Program-made: the position numbers and the translations under genes | Shown here: positions 1 through 8,378 of the stretch, in pieces | Layout of the letters: the number at the start of each line of letters is the position of its first letter | How positions within the stretch are numbered: position 1 is the first letter of the stretch | Notes under the pieces: model-generated | Databases searched by the model: none | Told to the model about the DNA's origin: nothing | What the model saw: only the letters and a program-made list of their open reading frames with translations | Source of the DNA: Caldifarciminota bacterium | Lineage (GTDB): Bacteria; Hydrothermota; Tepidihabitantia; SM23-42 | Direction: 5' to 3' | Length of the DNA: 64,000 nucleotides | Assembly: GCA_020349965.1 (NCBI GenBank) | Contig: CP070705.1 | Coordinates: forward strand, 609,934-673,933

Positions 1-221
1 TCATTGTTTTGTTTGAGCACCCAGATTTCGAGCGTTTCTGTGGATTCGAGAGTGCCGCCAGAGTAATCCAGTCGCGACCGTGCGGTATAGAACAATTTCT
101 TACCCGGCGTGAGGCTATATTCGAAAAGATTCGTTGTTGTCTGCGGGTTGACTTGTGATAGTCCGAATTCCACCTGGACTGCCATTATTATGAGTACACA
201 GATTATTCGACTGGATATCAT
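1..221 (-). CDS. N-terminal part of an exported protein, truncated by the window edge
   Basis: An open frame starts at ATG 221-219 and runs off the left edge (73 codons visible). A strong AGGAGGT site lies 4-5 nt upstream. The N-terminus has a hydrophobic stretch (CVLIIMAVQVEFGLSQ) that fits a Sec signal peptide with cleavage near residues 20-22. The mature part begins with a polar, beta-rich sequence (NLFEYSLTPGKKLFYTARSR). The family is not recognised from this fragment. It is transcribed divergently from the PD40/TPR gene at 370 and has its own promoter at 242-269. I read it as a periplasmic or surface protein; the rest of the gene is outside the window. Confidence 0.7.
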   Translation of the reverse strand, partial: MISSRIICVLIIMAVQVEFGLSQVNPQTTTNLFEYSLTPGKKLFYTARSRLDYSGGTLESTETLEIWVLKQNN

Positions 222-241
222 TCAACCACCTCCTGACAGTT

Positions 242-269
242 ATTATACCACACCTCCACGAAAAGTAAA
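242..269 (-). promoter_or_regulatory. Promoter for the minus-strand gene at 221
   Basis: TTTACT (269-264), 16-bp spacer, TATAAT (247-242). The start codon follows 20 nt after the -10 box, with an AGGAGGT site in the leader. The -35 is weak (4 of 6), and I used the 16-bp rule to find it. Confidence 0.55.
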
Positions 270-332
270 GTGTGAATTGATATTGCCGAGTGATTCGCCG
301 ACGGAAAGTCGTTGTGATCCAATGTGGGCGGC

Positions 333-360
333 TTGACAACAGTGTTATTCCGGGTAGATT
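333..360 (+). promoter_or_regulatory. Promoter for the PD40/TPR gene, nearly leaderless
   Basis: TTGACA 333-338, 16-bp spacer, TAGATT 355-360. The ATG at 370 lies 9 nt after the -10, so the leader would be about 0-3 nt and there is no ribosome binding site. Confidence 0.5.
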
Positions 361-369
361 CACTTGTAA

Positions 370-1665
370 ATGAGAAGCATCACGCTGCTGACGTATTTCA
401 TGGCGACCATATGGTTGCCGCTTGTCCACATGGCGGTTGCTGAAGGAACGCGATTCCGTGGACCTTGCCTTGGGCAGGAGATGCCTGGCTACAGGCCGCG
501 GGCTTTTGCGCCGGCTCTTTTTTCGCCTTGGGGAGACTATGGTTTCCATGTTGTGACAAGTGCTGTTTTCGCGCCGGACGGCAGGAAGCTGTTTTTCACA
601 AACCAGGTGCTGCCGTCGATCAATGGGCGCAGTTGTTCAATTTTGTTCATGGAGAGAATCGGTGACCTGTGGACAGACCCTCGCCCGGTTCCGTTTTCGA
701 GCGAGTACAGTGATAGCGGAATTTTCTTTTCACCTGACGGACGCGTAGCGTATTTTAACTCAACACGCCCGGCCAGGAAGGGAGGTAGATCAAAAGATGC
801 TGACATCTGGGCAGTTCACAAGGTTGCACAGGGATGGTCAGAGGCTGAGCGTCTTGCTTCGGTGATCAACGGCCCATTCGAAGATGTCGGTGGTGGAGTG
901 ACCCTGGACAATACGCTCTTCTTCAGCTCAAACCGCCCGGGCGGCAGGGGCTCATTCGATATCTATTCTGCTCAAATCGCTGAGGCATCTGCTGAAGATG
1001 TCCAGAGTTTGGGTGAGGTCGTGAACACCAGTGCAGCAGAATACGTGGTCTGCATCGCGCCGGATTCAAGATTTCTCATTTTTTGCCGGTCTGAATCGCC
1101 GGATGAAGTCGACCGCCGCCTGTATATCACGTTTCGTGGATCAGATAATATGTGGACGGCAGCTAAGACACTTGGTGACCACGTTACTGCCTTGAATGCT
1201 TCGGGAGGTAGTATTTGCCCTGACGGTAAGTACCTTTTTGTACTCGGTCAGGGGCGCGGAATGTACTGGCTCAGGATAGGCCTCATTGACTACCTGAAAG
1301 ATAACGATCTCGGGGTCTCAGATGTATTGCTCAATTCATACCTAGAAAATAACATGGGTGCCGCTCTGCAAACATACAAGAAGTTGATGCGCATGCACGA
1401 GAGGTATATTAATATAGATGAATCGTTGTTGAATGAGATGGGCTACCGTCTGCTGGACGCAGGCAAAATCACGGATGCGATTGCACTGCTTTCCATCGTA
1501 GCCGCTGTTTACCCCGATTCGTGGAATGCGTTTGACAGTCTTGGCGAAGCATACATGAAGGCGGGAGATGCCGAGGCAGCGAAAATGTGCTACCGAAGGT
1601 CGTTGAGGTTGAATCCTGCGAACCAGAATGCAGTCGATGTGCTGTTAGAACTGGATAGCAAATGA
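370..1665 (+). CDS. Exported PD40 beta-propeller protein with C-terminal TPR
   Basis: 431 residues. A hydrophobic N-terminus (about residues 1-25) fits a signal peptide. Residues about 60-310 contain TolB/PD40-like blades: FAPDGRKLFF, FSPDGRVAYF, SSNRPGGRGSFDIY, IAPDSRFLIF and CPDGKYLF. This is the repeat style of WD40-like/OmpA-associated PD40 proteins of FCB-type bacteria. Residues about 350-430 hold two TPR-like helix pairs (AFDSLGEAYMKAGDAEAAKMCYRRSLRLNP). It probably acts as a periplasmic binding or scaffold protein; the ligand is unknown. It stands alone, divergent from the gene at 221. No Shine-Dalgarno sequence precedes the ATG, which agrees with the promoter at 333-360 giving an almost leaderless mRNA. 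Confidence 0.8.
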   Translation: MRSITLLTYFMATIWLPLVHMAVAEGTRFRGPCLGQEMPGYRPRAFAPALFSPWGDYGFHVVTSAVFAPDGRKLFFTNQVLPSINGRSCSILFMERIGDLWTDPRPVPFSSEYSDSGIFFSPDGRVAYFNSTRPARKGGRSKDADIWAVHKVAQGWSEAERLASVINGPFEDVGGGVTLDNTLFFSSNRPGGRGSFDIYSAQIAEASAEDVQSLGEVVNTSAAEYVVCIAPDSRFLIFCRSESPDEVDRRLYITFRGSDNMWTAAKTLGDHVTALNASGGSICPDGKYLFVLGQGRGMYWLRIGLIDYLKDNDLGVSDVLLNSYLENNMGAALQTYKKLMRMHERYINIDESLLNEMGYRLLDAGKITDAIALLSIVAAVYPDSWNAFDSLGEAYMKAGDAEAAKMCYRRSLRLNPANQNAVDVLLELDSK

Positions 1666-1686
1666 TCGAGGGAGTGCATAATCGTA

Positions 1687-1714
1687 TTGATAAACGACGA
1701 TTTCGGTATATAAT
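1687..1714 (+). promoter_or_regulatory. Promoter for the DHOD-like gene
   Basis: TTGATA 1687-1692, 16-bp spacer, TATAAT 1709-1714, about 40 nt upstream of the ATG. Confidence 0.65.
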
Positions 1715-1753
1715 ATCCCAGACCGTGTGCAGTTCTTGATAAGGAGGTAATTG

Positions 1754-2737
1754 ATGGCAGATCTGACCACGAGGTATATGGGTCTTGAATTACGAAACCC
1801 TCTAATTGTAGCGAGTTGCAGTCTGGTGAATTCCGTTGAAGGGGTCCAGCGATGTGCTGACGCGGGCGCGGCTGCGGTCGTACTCAAGTCATTGTTCGAG
1901 GAACAGATCGAAGCCGAAACGCGCGAGATCCAGAAACACGTGTGGCTTTCGGGTCACACCGAGGCATACGACTACGTGAGAAGGATTGGGATCGAAGCCG
2001 GTGAGCAGGATTACCTCAGCCTGCTTGAACGGACGAAAAAAGCCGTGTCGATTCCGGTTATCGCCAGCATAAACTGTATCACAGCTGACTGGTGGGCAGA
2101 CTACGCGCGAAAACTGGAAGCTGCCGGAGCAGACGGTGTTGAACTCAATATAGCGGTTCTGCCGAGTGATCCCCGTCACAGTAGCAACGAGATCGAAAAA
2201 CTCTATTATGACATTGTGGAGGGTGTCCGCAAAAATGTCACAGTGCCCATCGCCGTGAAAATCGGTCCCTATTTTACTTCGCTGGCGAGCGTGGCTGAGG
2301 CGCTGTGTGCAAGAGGCGCATCGGCTCTTGTTCTGTTCAACCGCTTTTATCAGCTTGATATCAACATCGATAAGCTCAATCTTGTTCCTGGCTACCGTTT
2401 CAGTACACCCGAAGAGATCAATGTTTCACTGCGCTGGATTTCTCTGCTTGCCGGTCGCGTGAAATGCGATCTTGCCGCAACCACCGGTGTTCACGACGCG
2501 CCGGGTTTCATAAAGCAACTGCTTGCCGGTGCTGCAGCGGTCCAGATCTGTTCTACTTTGTACAAACACGGAATAGGACATATTGCGCAGATCCTCAGCA
2601 ACGTGGAACAATGGATGAAGAAGCATCAGTTCGAATCCGTTACGCAGTTCCAGGGTAAACTGAGCCAGAAGGAGAGTGAGCAGCCTGAGTCATATGAGCG
2701 TCTTCAGTACGTAAAGGCGCTTGTCGGTATTGAATAG
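1754..2737 (+). CDS. Dihydroorotate dehydrogenase-like FMN TIM-barrel protein
   Basis: 327 residues. The start MADLTTRYMG at 1754 is chosen because AAGGAGG (1741-1747) is 6 nt upstream; an in-frame TTG at 1751 would be too close. The N-terminal GLELRNPLIVASCSL and the barrel layout match the PyrD/DHOD superfamily. Residues about 120-135 read GVELNIAVLPSD where true DHODs have NVSCPN, so the catalytic Cys/Ser base is missing. A genuine PyrD is encoded at 39770, so this is probably a different FMN-linked oxidoreductase of the group usually annotated 'dihydroorotate dehydrogenase-like'. The next gene starts 6 nt after its stop, so the two are likely co-transcribed. Confidence 0.8.
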   Translation: MADLTTRYMGLELRNPLIVASCSLVNSVEGVQRCADAGAAAVVLKSLFEEQIEAETREIQKHVWLSGHTEAYDYVRRIGIEAGEQDYLSLLERTKKAVSIPVIASINCITADWWADYARKLEAAGADGVELNIAVLPSDPRHSSNEIEKLYYDIVEGVRKNVTVPIAVKIGPYFTSLASVAEALCARGASALVLFNRFYQLDINIDKLNLVPGYRFSTPEEINVSLRWISLLAGRVKCDLAATTGVHDAPGFIKQLLAGAAAVQICSTLYKHGIGHIAQILSNVEQWMKKHQFESVTQFQGKLSQKESEQPESYERLQYVKALVGIE

Positions 2738-2742
2738 GGTGG

Positions 2743-3267
2743 ATGAGTAAGATGCCGCTGACTCAGTGTCGGGAGTGTCTGAAGGATGTAAGTACTGAAG
2801 CTCAACACTGTCCGCATTGCGGAGTTCCGTTTCCCGCCAAGACGAAATGGCAGGGCCGCGGATTCGAATGGAAGTCTAAGCAGACGGTCTACGGTTATCC
2901 GCTGATCCACGTTGCATTCGGCCGCGATGCACAAAATAAGGTCCGCGTAGCAAAGGGAGTGGTCGCAGTAGGACAATTCGGCATCGGGCTGGTGACCTTT
3001 GCCCAGTTCGGAATTGGTATTCTTTTCGGTTTTGGGCAGTTCATATTGGGTTTGACCGGCATTGCCCAGTTTGCGGTGACGGGTTTGCTCGGCCTCGGAC
3101 AATTCGCGACCGGCTACATCGCAGTCGGGCAGTTTGCACTGGGTTATTATGTTCTTGCCCAGATCGGTTTCGCACGATATATTTGGAGCCAGGCGGTCAA
3201 AGACCCTGAAGCGATTGAGTTTTTCCGTCAGTTGTTATCGACCGTGAAAGATTTTTTTCACATTTGA
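2743..3267 (+). CDS. Zinc-ribbon protein with GQFGIG-type hydrophobic repeats
   Basis: 174 residues. An N-terminal zinc ribbon uses C9-x2-C12 and C23-x2-C26. Residues about 68-152 contain seven 10-11 residue repeats with the pattern (G/A)QF-x-(I/L/T)-G: VGQFGIG, AQFGIG, GQFILG, AQFAVTG, GQFATG, GQFALG and AQIGFA. The C-terminus is amphipathic. The regular Gln-Phe spacing suggests a solenoid or membrane-associated repeat rather than ordinary transmembrane helices; that is inference. It starts 6 nt after the DHOD-like gene, which links the two functionally. I do not know a function. Confidence 0.75.
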   Translation: MSKMPLTQCRECLKDVSTEAQHCPHCGVPFPAKTKWQGRGFEWKSKQTVYGYPLIHVAFGRDAQNKVRVAKGVVAVGQFGIGLVTFAQFGIGILFGFGQFILGLTGIAQFAVTGLLGLGQFATGYIAVGQFALGYYVLAQIGFARYIWSQAVKDPEAIEFFRQLLSTVKDFFHI

Positions 3268-3307
3268 TTCAGTCCCCACGATCAACAACGTAACGTGAAA
3301 GGCTATG

Positions 3308-4927
3308 CTATAAGCCGAGTGCTTTGCGGATGAGGCAAATGGGTATTGAACCGAAATTGAGCAGGCTATCGTGGAATTCCTTCAATTTGAATTTATCACC
3401 CTGCTTTTTCTGGTAGTCGCTCTTCAGCTCAAGGATCTGCTTCTTTCCTATCATGTAACTCATGGGCTGTGATGGCGTATAGGTATATCGCATCACTTCT
3501 TTCTGAGCGTGCACCCGCTCAAGCTTCGCATCGTTGACGAGTAGATCAACCGCCTCCTCATAACTCATCTTTTTCGTGTGCAGCCCGACATCTATTATTA
3601 CACGGCAGGCACGCCATAATTGGTCCTTCAGCTGGAGTAACCTCGACCGCGGGTCTGAATAGAATCCTGCTTCATACATCATTTCCTCGCAATATAGTGC
3701 CCAGCCCTCGATGAAGACGGTTGTTTCGAGGAGGCGCCTGAGTTTATTGTGTAGTTTATTCGCTATGACGAGCTGGAGGTGATGGCCGGGATAACCTTCG
3801 TGCAATGCTGTCACGGGTATTCCAAATATCGGATGCCCCCTGAGTATTTCCTCTTTCTCTCGATCAGAAAGGTTCTTTTCGATGAGCGTGACGTAGAAGT
3901 GGCCTTTTTGCTGTTTTTCGAATTGCGCAGGGCTCATATATGCAGCATACGGGATGACGGGCCGGCTGAACGAAGGCGTTGGTATGACGTCCAGATGTTC
4001 GCCAGGGGGGACCGTAACCAAATCTTTCTGCAGAATGAAATTCCTAGCCGATTCCATTTCTTTTTTGTAGGTCTGCAAAAGGTCGGAGGGTTCCGGGTGC
4101 TGTTCTTTGATGGCCTCTACAATCTCGAACCACGTTCTGCCTGTATCGATGTGGTGTGCGGCCAGTCTGATGGCGTCCTCGGTCCTTTTCTTCATTATGT
4201 GGCCTATCTCGAGGATTTCCTGAGCGTCGTAAGGCAACATGTGGTCGTTCTTAAGTTTAAAATTGAAGAGTTCAGGTCCGATGGCAAATTCCCCGGTCGA
4301 TCGCGGGAGCAGATCTTTCTCCAAATATTGTCGGTAGTCTTGCAGTGCTCTGAATGCTTTACCGCTGGCGGCTTCGAGTTCGTGTTTCAACGCGGGGACA
4401 CTCGTGCAAAGTTTTGGAATGAGATCTTCAATAAAGGAAACGCAACCGTCCGTCATTTGAATGCCCAGTGTAACGAAAAGCCGGGGACAGTCTGCCAGAT
4501 TTCTCTTGCCGTCCTCGAGAACACGCGGTACGTTTCGTAATCTTGAAAGAATTGCCGACGTGCGTTCACTGAGGGGAGCGAATTCTCTGACGAACAGAAG
4601 GAACATCGAGTGCGCACAGAGTCTAGGATAATAGGCGGCGTGTGTTTTCCAGAATCCTATTTGCTCATAGTCTACGATTATAGACGCTATTTCGTTTCTC
4701 AACAGCTGTCGATCGATCTGCTCTTCGTCGTTCAACTCTTCTTTCGGGATGCGGTCGAGTTCATTCAGATAACGTTTTCGTTGGTCGGTGATATCCTGGA
4801 TAAAATCAGGTTGGACGTCGTCAAGTTCATGATCGTATTTGTGAATGCCGACGTACGTAGCAGTGAGCGGCGATGCTTTCCAGTTGAATTCCAAATATTC
4901 TTCTGCGATATCCGCAAATCTTGGCAT
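3308..4927 (-). CDS. DUF885 family metalloprotease-like protein, cytosolic form
   Basis: 539 residues, starting MPRFADIAEEYLEFN after a strong AGGAGGT site. The hallmark DUF885 motif HEGYPGHHLQ lies near residues 380-390 and EGWALYCEEMM follows about 35 residues later. These are the presumed zinc ligands (HExxxxH, then Glu). No signal peptide is visible, unlike the exported paralogue at 13493. DUF885 proteins are predicted peptidases of uncertain substrate. The gene is divergent from the lipoprotein at 5086, and the two promoters are arranged back to back (4982-5009 and 5039-5066). Family assignment is sure; function is inferred. Confidence 0.88.
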   Translation of the reverse strand: MPRFADIAEEYLEFNWKASPLTATYVGIHKYDHELDDVQPDFIQDITDQRKRYLNELDRIPKEELNDEEQIDRQLLRNEIASIIVDYEQIGFWKTHAAYYPRLCAHSMFLLFVREFAPLSERTSAILSRLRNVPRVLEDGKRNLADCPRLFVTLGIQMTDGCVSFIEDLIPKLCTSVPALKHELEAASGKAFRALQDYRQYLEKDLLPRSTGEFAIGPELFNFKLKNDHMLPYDAQEILEIGHIMKKRTEDAIRLAAHHIDTGRTWFEIVEAIKEQHPEPSDLLQTYKKEMESARNFILQKDLVTVPPGEHLDVIPTPSFSRPVIPYAAYMSPAQFEKQQKGHFYVTLIEKNLSDREKEEILRGHPIFGIPVTALHEGYPGHHLQLVIANKLHNKLRRLLETTVFIEGWALYCEEMMYEAGFYSDPRSRLLQLKDQLWRACRVIIDVGLHTKKMSYEEAVDLLVNDAKLERVHAQKEVMRYTYTPSQPMSYMIGKKQILELKSDYQKKQGDKFKLKEFHDSLLNFGSIPICLIRKALGL

Positions 4928-4981
4928 GTGACCTCCTGTACATGCGAATCAACGTGGAGGCGGTTGAAATCGCGTACCGTT

Positions 4982-5009
4982 AGAATACACGTGTGCGGTC
5001 ATTTGTCAA
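4982..5009 (-). promoter_or_regulatory. Promoter for the DUF885 gene
   Basis: TTGACA (5009-5004), 16-bp spacer, TATTCT (4987-4982), on the minus strand, back to back with the plus-strand promoter at 5039. Confidence 0.65.
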
Positions 5010-5038
5010 GGTTACATATCAACGGCAATTGAAGGATG

Positions 5039-5066
5039 TTGACAATGTTCGCCATACGCGTAGAAT
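5039..5066 (+). promoter_or_regulatory. Promoter for the LamG-like lipoprotein
   Basis: TTGACA 5039-5044, 16-bp spacer, TAGAAT 5061-5066. It lies inside the longest open frame (from 4993), which argues that the true start is downstream at 5086 or 5092. Confidence 0.65.
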
Positions 5067-5085
5067 TCAATGGTTAGGAGAAATC

Positions 5086-6012
5086 TTGAAGATGGTGGCT
5101 GAGCGTATTGTATCCGTAGCATTATTAGTTTCTATTCTATTGCTGCACTGTAGGGAAGAGGCACTCGAAGTTGCAATTATCTACCCCGACCATGGATCCG
5201 TAGTGGAGGGGATTGTAAGGGTCGAGACCGAAACAAGCGACAAGGTGAGATGCGTCATCTTCTACGTGGATGATGCATGTATTGATTCTTGCCGGGCGGC
5301 GCCATTCCTGTGCTGTTGGAACACATTTGTCCACTCAGGCAATTCCGTGCACCATCTCTATGCGATAGCCCAGGATTTCTATGGCAATGAGATCTGCTCC
5401 GATTCTGTTCAGGTTATCGTGGATAACGGTGACATCGTTTTCGCGGATGATTTTGAGCCATACCCGCCCCATACCTACCCGGACGCTGCTTGGTTTGAGA
5501 TATGGTTGGGAGCAGGAAGCGAGCATACGTATGTCGATGAGGGTGTTGCCAATAAGGGTTTGCAGAGCATCAGGTTACGAGGGCTGGCATCGTGGGTGAG
5601 GACCGACGGAGTGGAATTGAATGTTGATGGTCTTGAGGATCTTTCGTATGAGCTCAGTGTCATGATCCCGTCGGCAGATTCAACCGGCGCGATGTTTGGT
5701 TTCTTCTGTATGGTGGGGCCGCAGGTAGGGACGATATATAACGGCGTCTGGTTCAGGAGTGAAGATAATTCCGTTTATGCGCGAGGGATTCTCGAGACCT
5801 ACACGGGATGCACGTGGCGCTATGACACCTGGCATAGGGTGAGGGTCGCACTGGATTATGATCAGCTCAGAATGAATGTCTGGTTTGACGACGAACAGAT
5901 CGTATTCGACCTGCCTGCCGCTCCTCGCGAATGGACCGACACATTTGCGTTGGCCACAGAATACGGCTCGGCCGGCGTTGTCTATTACGATGATGTGAGC
6001 GTGTCCGAATAA
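5086..6012 (+). CDS. Lipoprotein with Ig-like and LamG-like domains
   Basis: About 308 residues. The frame is open from 4993, but the promoter at 5039-5066 and AGGAG at 5076-5080 place the start at TTG 5086 (or ATG 5092). A lipoprotein signal follows (LLVSILLLHC, with Cys as the lipidation site). Next comes an Ig-like region (IIYPDHGSVVEGIVRVETET) of the type found beside Big_7 domains. The C-terminal ~200 residues form a concanavalin/LamG-like jelly roll (WYDTWHRVRVALDY-like strand, DDVSVSE end). It is probably an outer-membrane-anchored carbohydrate- or surface-binding protein. No neighbour suggests a specific ligand. Confidence 0.75.
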   Translation: MKMVAERIVSVALLVSILLLHCREEALEVAIIYPDHGSVVEGIVRVETETSDKVRCVIFYVDDACIDSCRAAPFLCCWNTFVHSGNSVHHLYAIAQDFYGNEICSDSVQVIVDNGDIVFADDFEPYPPHTYPDAAWFEIWLGAGSEHTYVDEGVANKGLQSIRLRGLASWVRTDGVELNVDGLEDLSYELSVMIPSADSTGAMFGFFCMVGPQVGTIYNGVWFRSEDNSVYARGILETYTGCTWRYDTWHRVRVALDYDQLRMNVWFDDEQIVFDLPAAPREWTDTFALATEYGSAGVVYYDDVSVSE

Positions 6013-6056
6013 TAAACGTTGTCGTATGCCGCGCGAGCGGTGATGTTCATTGTCCC

Positions 6057-6084
6057 TTGACCGCCAAAATACTACCGATATAAT
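6057..6084 (+). promoter_or_regulatory. Promoter for the PurF-like gene
   Basis: TTGACC 6057-6062, 16-bp spacer, TATAAT 6079-6084. It gives a leader of about 100 nt containing a short CTGTC/GACAG hairpin near 6121-6138. I see no known riboswitch in it. Confidence 0.65.
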
Positions 6085-6191
6085 ATATCTTCGTTACATG
6101 GCAAGCTGCGCGATCATGGCGCTGTCATAGTTTCGACAGTCTGCATAGAGCGAGGCAAAACTATCGGCATCTCAGAAAGGGGGTACTAAGA

Positions 6192-7595
6192 ATGAGCGGT
6201 GTGGTTGGTATCATTGCAGATAAGGACTGCAAGGAAGATCTGTTCTACGCCACAGATTATCATTCCCACTTGGGGACGTGTTTTGGTGGTATTGCGATCT
6301 CGGATGACAGGTCGCTTGCCAAGAAGATCCATAGCATTGCTCGTGCACAGTTCAAGTCGCGTTTCGACGAAGATATAGATTTCATCAGCATGCACGGTAA
6401 TTCGGGTGTGGGTGTGATCAGCGATCGTGATACGCAACCTTTGATAATGAGGCTGAAATTCGGTGAATACGCCCTCTGCGGGACGGGGTACATCGACAAT
6501 CAGAACGAGTTAGCCAGAAAGTTGATTCAAGACGGTGTGGTATTTTCGGAAATGCCTGACGGCAAGGTCAATCAGATCGAACTGGCTGCAAAGCTTATCA
6601 ATAGAGGCAAGACCCTCGTCGACGGTATCGAGTATTTGCACGGTCAGATTGATGGTTCGTTATCGCTCTTGCTCTTAGGCAAAGACGGTCTTTATGCGGC
6701 AAGGGACAGGTTTGGACGAACACCCTTGGTCTTGGCTGAAAAGGATGGTTCAAAAATCGTTGCATCAGAGACGTGTTCGTATAAGAATCTGGGTTTCAAA
6801 ACAAACAGGTACCTTGGTCCCGGAGAAATTGTGTTGGTTGAATCGCATAAGATTCGACAGTTGAGAAAACCTGATGATAACCTCAAGCTGTGCACATTCC
6901 TTTTCGTGTACGCCGGATTCCCGGCATCTGAGTATGAGGGCGAAAATGTTGAAGTTTTCCGTGAGAAGTCAGGTAGGATCATCGCGCTAAATGATCATGT
7001 GGCTGTCGATCTTGTGGCCGGTATTGCCGACTCTGGGACCGCTTACGCGCACGGTTACTCCCACGAGTCGGGCGTACCCGTGAAGATCCCTCTGTTGAAG
7101 TATACACCCGGTTGGGCGCGCAGCTATGTACCGCCGACGCAAGAGCGACGTGACCTCATTGCTCTGATGAAACAGATAGCGGCCGACGCTTTGATCAAAG
7201 ACCAGAGAATGGTTATAACCGAGGATTCTATTGTACGGGGTACCCAGCTGAGGAATTTCTTACTGGTGAAACTATGGGATGCTGGTGCGAAGGAAGTCCA
7301 TGTCCGTCCAGCATGCCCGGCATTGATGTTTCCCTGCAAGTATCTTTACTCAACACGGCAACTTGATGAACTTTTCGCGCGGCGCATACTGAAGGAGTTC
7401 CACGGTAAGCACATAGAGAACATTGACCCATATCTCGATGTAGAGACAAAGGAATACAAGGAGATGATCAAGGCGATGGAAAAAGATTTAAACGTTACAT
7501 CCTTGAGGTTCCAACGGCTCGAGGATATGGTTGCGGCGACGAACTTGCCGGCCGGAAGTCTGTGTAATTATTGTTGGACCGGCAAGACCGGCTGA
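6192..7595 (+). CDS. PurF-like phosphoribosyltransferase without glutaminase residues
   Basis: 467 residues, about the size of amidophosphoribosyltransferase. The N-terminus is MSGVVGII instead of MCGIxGI, so the nucleophile Cys is Ser. The glutamine-site motif HRGQE reads HSHLGT, and the usual HNGN motif is lost. The phosphoribosyltransferase half is well kept: GIADSG, and the PRPP loop TEDSIVRGTQ. Four cysteines that match the Fe-S ligands of Bacillus-type PurF are present: C234, C382 (MFPCKY), C458 and C461 (LCNYC). Related glutaminase-dead PurF-like proteins occur in other anaerobes, from memory. It may use ammonia or act on another PRPP reaction. A GGGGG-rich ribosome site precedes the ATG. 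It is monocistronic, and there are no other pur genes nearby. Confidence 0.85.
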   Translation: MSGVVGIIADKDCKEDLFYATDYHSHLGTCFGGIAISDDRSLAKKIHSIARAQFKSRFDEDIDFISMHGNSGVGVISDRDTQPLIMRLKFGEYALCGTGYIDNQNELARKLIQDGVVFSEMPDGKVNQIELAAKLINRGKTLVDGIEYLHGQIDGSLSLLLLGKDGLYAARDRFGRTPLVLAEKDGSKIVASETCSYKNLGFKTNRYLGPGEIVLVESHKIRQLRKPDDNLKLCTFLFVYAGFPASEYEGENVEVFREKSGRIIALNDHVAVDLVAGIADSGTAYAHGYSHESGVPVKIPLLKYTPGWARSYVPPTQERRDLIALMKQIAADALIKDQRMVITEDSIVRGTQLRNFLLVKLWDAGAKEVHVRPACPALMFPCKYLYSTRQLDELFARRILKEFHGKHIENIDPYLDVETKEYKEMIKAMEKDLNVTSLRFQRLEDMVAATNLPAGSLCNYCWTGKTG

Positions 7596-7617
7596 GTATT
7601 TGATCACCTTGCACTTC

Positions 7618-7645
7618 TTGACAAAGCGCTCTGAGCGAGTATCAT
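7618..7645 (+). promoter_or_regulatory. Promoter for rubrerythrin
   Basis: TTGACA 7618-7623, 16-bp spacer, TATCAT 7640-7645; about 100 nt of leader follows before the ATG at 7750. Confidence 0.65.
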
Positions 7646-7749
7646 TATTGCACATTAGCATGGGGGTCTGGTGGAGTAATCCTCTCCGGTCTGTTGTTAT
7701 TTGGTTTCAGATTTCATGATAATCATCCTATTATTAAGGAGGTTTTTAT

Positions 7750-8328
7750 ATGGGTAAGTCATTGAAAGGAAGTAAAACAGAGAAGAATCTGTTAGCGGCT
7801 TTTGCGGGTGAATCACAGGCCAGGAACCGATACACATACTTTGCTTCCAAAGCGCGTAAAGAAGGCTATGAACAGATATCGGCAATATTGCTTGAGACGG
7901 CAGACAACGAAAAAGAACATGCCAAAGTCTTCTTCAAATATCTTGAGGGCGGCGAGGTCGAGATCACTGCCGGTTATCCGGCTGGAGTGATTGGGGAGAC
8001 CAAGGCCAATCTCGAAGCCGCTGCAGATGGCGAGAACATGGAATGGTCCACGTTGTATGCCAATTTCGGCAAGGTTGCTCAGGAAGAGGGTTTTCTTGAG
8101 GTCGCGCGGTCGTTTGAGCAGATTGCCAAGGTCGAGAAGTTCCACGAATCGCGTTACCGGAAGTTGATCGACAACATTGCGAATAATGAGGTCTTCAAGA
8201 AGAAGAATACAGTTAAATGGCATTGCCGGAATTGCGGCTATGTATATGAGGGAGCAGAACCTCCCAAGGAATGCCCGGCGTGTAAGCACCCCATTTCTTA
8301 CTATGAGGTTTTGGCCGAAAACTTCTGA
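7750..8328 (+). CDS. rbr: Rubrerythrin
   Basis: 192 residues. The N-terminal ferritin-like diiron domain shows GESQARNRY, ETADNEKEHAKVF and EEGFLEVA/HESRYRKL, which carry the Glu and His ligands. The C-terminal rubredoxin-like domain has HCRNCGYVYEG and CPACKHP (two CxxC pairs). Rubrerythrins reduce hydrogen peroxide in the cytoplasm of anaerobes using electrons from rubredoxin or NAD(P)H systems. AAGGAGG lies just upstream of the ATG. A small DUF2892 membrane protein follows 50 nt downstream and may be in the same transcript. Full length, no oddities. Confidence 0.96.
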   Translation: MGKSLKGSKTEKNLLAAFAGESQARNRYTYFASKARKEGYEQISAILLETADNEKEHAKVFFKYLEGGEVEITAGYPAGVIGETKANLEAAADGENMEWSTLYANFGKVAQEEGFLEVARSFEQIAKVEKFHESRYRKLIDNIANNEVFKKKNTVKWHCRNCGYVYEGAEPPKECPACKHPISYYEVLAENF

Positions 8329-8378
8329 CGGGCATAACAGAGTTGGTTGCCTGTGTTAGTCTGGTAAGGGAGGTTGGT

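Noticed and set aside
115-549. 144-codon minus-strand open frame across the 221/370 gene pair
   Set aside because: It crosses two real starts with clear promoters and has Arg/Ser/His-rich shadow composition. The supported minus-strand gene is in another frame (1-221).
3779-5032. Plus-strand frames of 253 and 140 codons opposite the DUF885 gene
   Set aside because: Phe/Arg-rich shadows with no motif; the minus-strand DUF885 motifs are clear.
6085-6191. Purine or PreQ1 riboswitch in the PurF-like leader
   Set aside because: Only a small CTGTC/GACAG hairpin is visible; none of the conserved riboswitch core sequences could be found.
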